Below, one piece after another: positions 59,321 through 64,000 of a stretch of 64,000 nucleotides of DNA; within the stretch, counting starts at the first letter, position 1; every line of letters begins with the position of its first letter. The notes beneath the pieces were generated by a model. That model saw only the letters and a list, made by a program, of their open reading frames with translations, made no database searches and was not told the origin of the DNA. The translations under genes and the position numbers were made by a program. The stretch comes from Brachycybe producta (taxonomy: Eukaryota; Arthropoda; Diplopoda; Playtdesmida; Andrognathidae), in assembly GCA_036925085.1 (NCBI GenBank), contig JAUPFP010000036.1:992001-1056000 (forward strand). Reading direction: 5' to 3'.

Positions 59321-62300
59321 TTAGTCGTCGTCCCCCTCTTCCTCCTTTGATTTTGACTTCTTTTTCTTCTTCTTCTTCGTGGGCGTTTCTTCTACTTCAA
59401 CAGCTTGTTCTAAATAAAAGATTAAAAGTGAATTTCATGCCAAAAACGTTTTAAATTTAAAAATACCCTCGGTTTTAATCGATTTCTTCCTCTTCTTTTT
59501 CTTTGCCGATGACGATGTTCCTTCTAAGTTTTAGAAAAATAATTCATTATTGTAATATTATAAGAAAACGAGAACAATTAATGAAAAAAATTGTCTACCT
59601 TGAGGGTCATCTTCTGCCTTTACTTCTGGTTCAGACTTCGGCTCCACTTTGAACTTCTTCTGAGGTTTCGCTTCGGGCGTTTCAACTTCTTCGATCCGTC
59701 TTTTACTAGCAGTTGGCAATGTGGAATCCGCAGAAATAGGATACTGCCTAATTTCACTACAAAAGCAAAAAATACATTTAAAAAAGTCTCAAATAATAAA
59801 CTAGTTCTATTGTTTCACAACTTACGTTTTACTTTCATATCTTTCCCACTTTGCAGCCTGTTTTCCAGTGCCACTAATTCTCCTCAACTATAAAATTGAA
59901 AACGTACTTAAGTTGTTTAAAGAACAACTGATTTGCAAACTGGTCTATTCTAGAAGTGGGGGCCGCCGCCGACGAATTTCGGCCGCGCTACACAAACATT
60001 GAACTGTGCGAACGCCATGCCACAGCGGCTAATGATTTTCTCTTCCACCACCGCCGCCGATTTCATTTGGCCGTCGGCTGCCACCTCTAGTTTATTGTGC
60101 ATCCAAAAGAGCAACAATAAGGAGAAATCGAAAGTACTTAAGAAACTAGAATGGGTAGATCAAACATTTAATAGTACTTTAAATGCTGCTATCTTTCAAA
60201 ATAAATATTTCATTGAACAAAAACTTAAAAAATATCATCATCTTTAAGTTAGATAATTTCCAAACTGACATGAAAAGCCTATCTTAAGGTACCCTTCTAG
60301 TTTATAAAACAATTTCAAGTTTCTCTTAACTTCATTCCTCAAAAAAAAAAAGATTAACCAGAATTTGACAAAATAACTTACTCCACCCTCCTCGAGTTCT
60401 TTGAGTTTTATTTCCAACCTTGCTCGATGTTCGACACCAAGTTGGTGCGTCGTGTCTTCGCCGAGAGCGTCCACACGACTAGCGAGAGCTGTTTTTGCAG
60501 CCAACATACGAGACATCTAAAAAAAAGAGACATTTTAATATCGAGTAACAGCATAAATACCGTTAAAAATTATATTAAAAAAAAGTTTGCTCCCTCAGAA
60601 GTAGTGACGTAAAATATTATAATCAGCCAAAATTTCATGTTTAAACAGTAATTTATGCATCATTGGGAAGAAGAAAAAAACACAACGTCAAAATCTCTCT
60701 AATACTTGCCTTTCCTTTTAGTTTAGCGCTACTTTGTCCAATGAGCTGTGCATGATAGATAAGACCGTATTTCGGAGTGTCATGTTTGGTTTTTAAAGCA
60801 CGAAACAACGCCTTCTCGGCTCCTAGAATTTGAACGGTCGAAGCAGGATGTTTGGCCAAGCTAAGCAGCGATCCTTAAAACAAACGAATAAATGTTAATA
60901 ATTGACCGACTTCAGATGAAAAACGTAACAGAATAATTAACCTGCATGCGAAATCAATCGAGCTCCGACAAGTTCTCCGACCAAAACCGTTACATTCGGA
61001 GCAATGGCCATCATACGGTTTTGCAGATAATCATACAACTGAGTTCGATAGTTGGTCATCTCGATCACCTTCGCCAAAAAAGAAATGTAAAAAGTTCGAG
61101 AAATCCGTCTCTTCACACTTCAAATAAGCTAGAAACTCAACCTGATCACAAAGAAAAAGGATGTTTTCGATATCTTCTTCAGAAATTTCTGTTCCCATCG
61201 AAATCTCGGCAGCTTCTTTCACCCTCTCTTCAAGTTCTGCATCTAAGAGATCCGAGAAGTCGAACGTCGACGAGTTTTCTCTAGTACCTTAAAAAAGTAC
61301 AAAACAAACGAGAAAATCAGCCAAAAGTTTGTTTTAATCATTTAAGTAACGAAATAACGAAACCTAATGCTTTCACAGTCTTGACGAATGTAAAATTGTC
61401 CGTCACTATTTTACTCAGCTCTGGAAAATGCCAACCGTACCATTCTCGAGCACGCATTACGTAATTGTTTAACTCTTTATCCAGATCATCCAACAGTGCT
61501 ATAAATTTTTTAACAAAGTTTAAAAAATTAAAATATGCAGTGAAAATCGTTTAACACTAAATATATGTTCAATCCGTTCCCTAAGAAAAACGAAAAACCT
61601 TTTCATCCTTAAACAAAACATAAATTAGTGACCGGTTTCTCGAATCTGCATGCTTTCTGCACGAATAAACTTAGAACAAATGCAGTAAGTCCTTGACTTA
61701 ATATATTCGAGTTACGCGGATTCGTAGATACCCGCTGGCAGCACTTCCCCCTACACTAGCCACGCCACCTATGAATTGCATCTGCAACCTTAATAAAAAA
61801 AATACACAGGAATTAAGCGCATTTTAATTACGCGAATATCTTCGGAATTAACTGCGTAAATTGAGGACTTAATGTTGCGTCATTTTTTTAAAAAAATATT
61901 CGGGTCCCTTACATTAAAACTAAAACTTAAAAGCTTATTTTCAAAAACAGTGTCAAAGAAGTCTTATGAAACTTTGATCAGCCTTCCAGTTTCCAAACAA
62001 ATATTGAAATTCTTTAAAAAAAAAAAGTATCTTCACAACCGCGTTCACATTGTTGCAATGTCGAAAAAGGAAAACGGAAATACAACCATTTTCATATTAA
62101 CTTACAAACTGCTTGTACGATCATCGTGTCCACTTTATCCGGGCTAAATTTCAGCTTATATCGTGAAAGACTATATAAAAAACAGAAACGAAAACATCGC
62201 GAGTTCAAAAAGACTGATACCAATCCTAAATCGACAATAAAACTAGAAGTGAAATTAGGCCTCAGAAGTAGTGACGAAACAGTTTTGAAACTCATTCAAT

Positions 62301-63729
62301 ATAATTATGAATATAAACAGATCATCATTGGCCAAAAAATACCCAGTAAATTGTATAAAAACTATAGAAATAACACCAAGACCTGTGAGCGAGTCCCAAA
62401 GACATGGCCGAGAGTTCTCGCTGTGGTAATCCCGTAATAAGACTGTCCATCTGAGATCGGATACATCTCATCAGTTCTTGAACGGACGAGTTCGAAATGC
62501 AAGACAATTTTAGTTTATCCTACAAAGAAGACAAACCAAAACGACAAAAGACATTGAAAATTCGAATATGAATGTTTACAATGTACTCGAAAGAACCTTT
62601 ATTGCACTTCCTAACTTGGAGTCGGCGACGGCCAACTGTTCGTGAGCTTCTTTCACGACTATCTTCTGCAACATCTTTTTAAGAGTTTTCGACATTTTCC
62701 CTTCGATTGCAGCAGTTGCGGCTAAAAAAACAAAAACCAACCAGAAAAATGAGCTTACGAGAACGATCGAAAGGTTCATTTGTCTCGCAATTACTGTACC
62801 TTCTAAAGCTACCGTTGTATCTTTAAACTTTTGAAAATACTTTAATTTAACGCTTTAATGTGAAAAAAACAACAACGAATTATTGACGAAATTCGATTGA
62901 AAATTGATTTTAGTTTGTGATTTACATTTTGCTGGCTGTTTCGGGAGTTTCAAAATCTTGAAACAGATTTTCCGTCTGTTGTAATTTCTTTTCATTAAGA
63001 AGCTGTAATTAGAAACAATAAATATAAAGAAAATGGCTAAAATTCTGCAATGTAAAGTAAGAATTGCAATATATCTGTAAGAAACAACAATAAACCAACA
63101 ACAATTCCAAGAGAAATGCCTTTGGATTAGTAACCACGATGCTCATTTGGCCTCTATGAACAAAAAAACCTTTCGCCTCAATTGAGTGCCTTCTGCCTTA
63201 GAATTGAATAGCGTGGAGACTTAAGCTCTGGTCAAGTATACGCTGCTTACAGTAGACCAATTATTTACGTCAAATGGTCCCAAATGAATGGATTTATAAT
63301 TGTCTGGTCTTTTTCTCTAATAACAATGTACCCCTTCCTCGTAATTTACATAATTAGTAAGAAATAACCATATTAACCAGTAAAACATTCTCTGCGTGTA
63401 CTTGATTAGAGTATAATTGGCTTGTAATCAAAAGAAAACCAAACTTAAACTTTCTAAAATTGATAAAAACAACTACAATAAAACTACACACAATCTGCGT
63501 TTTCGAAAAACCGTGTAAGAGCATTCATTACCTTCAAACACCCATCTTAAAAAGCAGTTTAATAGGGACCTTAGTTACAGTGGCGGTCTACGGGAGCCAC
63601 ACCACGTGGTGACCACATTTTTAGGCTTAAATCTCGAAATAAGATACGAGCGAAATAAAACAACCTAAGAAATGCAATACTAACCTTAAATATAGCAAAT
63701 CCTGCTGGTGTTTCGAATAAAACCAACAT
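59321..63729 (-). CDS. NOP58: NOP58, core protein of box C/D snoRNPs
   Basis: NOP58 forms, with NOP56, fibrillarin and 15.5K/SNU13, the box C/D particle that 2'-O-methylates rRNA in the nucleolus. Exons, minus strand: 63685-63729, 62926-63002, 62800-62852, 62597-62721, 62383-62519, 62106-62170, 61364-61498, 61142-61287, 60942-61068, 60710-60873, 60382-60516, 59826-59887, 59599-59756, 59467-59523, 59321-59409. All join in phase to 524 residues (human 529). The N-terminal domain opens [20 protein letters not shown]. The coiled-coil/NOSIC part includes [30 protein letters not shown] and [13 protein letters not shown]. The Nop domain has [38 protein letters not shown] and TPKYGLIYH. The tail is the usual Lys/Glu/Asp-rich KKE/D type, ending GDDD. 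NOP56 is excluded by the start and tail. Intron 10 uses a GC donor, and introns 5 and 10 carry snoRNAs. Confidence 0.97.
59957..60090. other. GC- and CpG-rich patch in a NOP58 intron
   Basis: Within a 30% GC region this stretch is rich in GCCGCC and CpG (for example GGGGGCCGCCGCCGACGAAT and GCCGTCGGCTGCCACC). It lies in the intron between exons 59826-59887 and 60382-60516. No conserved protein or RNA signature was recognised. It could be a recent insertion or an internal regulatory element. Confidence 0.4.
60125..60345. mobile_element. Fold-back MITE copy in a NOP58 intron
   Basis: TTAAGAAACTAGAATGGGTA and GCTATCTTTCAAAATAAA on the left, GTACCCTTCTAGTTTATAAA and TTTCAAGTTTCTCTTAAC on the right. 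A shortened palindrome between the GC-rich patch and the next NOP58 exon. Confidence 0.75.
60590..60669 (-). ncRNA. Box C/D snoRNA, SNORD70-like, copy 2 (NOP58 intron 10)
   Basis: On the minus strand a CUUCCC/GGGAGC terminal stem (five pairs) encloses AUGAUGC, a one-base variant of box C, and a CUGA box D at 60595-60598. Immediately upstream of box D is ACGUCACUACUU, complementary to the 18S rRNA segment containing GGUAGUGACG over about 11-12 bases. By the box D+5 rule the target is the A of GGUAG. A possible D' box (CUGA) lies inside. The guide is nearly the same as in the intron 5 snoRNA, whereas the rest differs. It sits within the 193-nt intron between exons 60382-60516 and 60710-60873. 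Confidence 0.78.
60710..60710 (-). other. NOP58: GC donor splice site in NOP58
   Basis: The exon ends GGAAAG and the intron begins GCAAGT. AAG|GCAAGT is the standard GC-AG donor context. No GT lies nearby that would preserve the frame to the next exon ([11 protein letters not shown]). The intron is also the one that hosts a snoRNA. Confidence 0.75.
62258..62334 (-). ncRNA. Box C/D snoRNA, SNORD70-like, copy 1 (NOP58 intron 5)
   Basis: On the minus strand a GGCC/GGCC terminal stem encloses a perfect box C (AUGAUGA, 62322-62328) and box D (CUGA, 62262-62265). The 14 bases before box D, UUUCGUCACUACUU, pair with the conserved 18S rRNA sequence AGGUAGUGACGAAA with a single G-U pair. The D+5 position points to the A in GGUAG. 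Human SNORD70 (HBII-234) lies in a NOP58 intron and directs 18S Am512, in that sequence as I recall it, so this looks orthologous. Total length is about 77 nt, normal for the class. The host intron is 62171-62382. Confidence 0.88.
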
Positions 63730-64000
63730 TTTTACAGTTGGAATTACGATTAAACTAAAAAAAATTTGAAGAACTTTTCTCCCGACACAATCACATTGAA
63801 GACATCAACGGACAACGAATGGAGGAGAAACGAAGAACAGGGATGTGGGCCCCGCACGGTTAAAAGTTATCATTTGTCTACTTCCTCCTTCATTTCCGTT
63901 ATGGAGGGATGGTGCACAATGAAATAAAGAATAAGAATAAAAGTAAAAATATCCTAACCTATTTAACAGTCCCCCACAATAAACAAAGAAAAAATAATTC
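63730..64000. other. NOP58 5' UTR and promoter side
   Basis: AT-rich sequence upstream of the NOP58 start codon. The first exon is short (15 codons). I see no TATA box in a convincing position and no further gene before the right edge of the window. Confidence 0.5.

Noticed and set aside
60230-60250. ATCATCATC considered as box C of a third NOP58 snoRNA
   Set aside because: It lies inside a fold-back MITE and there is no matching box D or terminal stem at the right distance.
1-64000. CRISPR arrays, operons, tRNA or rRNA genes
   Set aside because: The sequence is animal nuclear DNA; I saw no tRNA T-loop/anticodon arrangement, rRNA block or direct-repeat spacer array.

Overview
This is a window of animal nuclear DNA. 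It is AT-rich (about 30% GC by eye), has spliced genes with GT-AG introns, and is heavily loaded with small DNA transposons. The genes are typical of animals: the nuclear receptor HNF4, the chromatin protein EMSY, the box C/D snoRNP core protein NOP58 and the ubiquitin-ligase adaptor DCAF11. I take it to be an invertebrate, probably bilaterian; I cannot name the phylum. I rebuilt the gene models exon by exon from splice sites, reading frame and remembered family sequences. HNF4, EMSY and NOP58 each have consistent splice phase from start to stop codon.

Layout from left to right: 1-900 is a degenerate GGATGAAA/GAATGAAT array and 900-1615 a minisatellite built on AAAATGGCGGC. At 2122-3728 lies a near-symmetric inverted dimer of a decayed Tc1/mariner transposon. 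DCAF11 runs on the plus strand from about 5539 (N-terminal exon or exons not found) to 9822. HNF4 lies on the minus strand from 42959 down to 12608. Its first intron is 25 kb, full of MITEs, and contains a candidate alternative first exon at 20161-20179. EMSY is on the minus strand, 57663 to 48877, with 21 coding exons. Its last exons encode a bromodomain that human EMSY does not have as far as I know. NOP58 is on the minus strand, 63729 to 59321, with 15 coding exons and 524 residues. Two of its introns contain box C/D snoRNAs with nearly the same guide, complementary to the 18S rRNA segment targeted by human SNORD70, which is also a NOP58-intron snoRNA.

The genes do not form one pathway. 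The clearest functional link is NOP58 and its intronic snoRNAs: the protein is a core component of the particle those RNAs form. The most obvious non-genic feature is a palindromic fold-back MITE family with roughly 20 full or partial copies, many of them inside introns. hAT-like elements, other palindromic MITEs and several minisatellites fill most of the remaining space.
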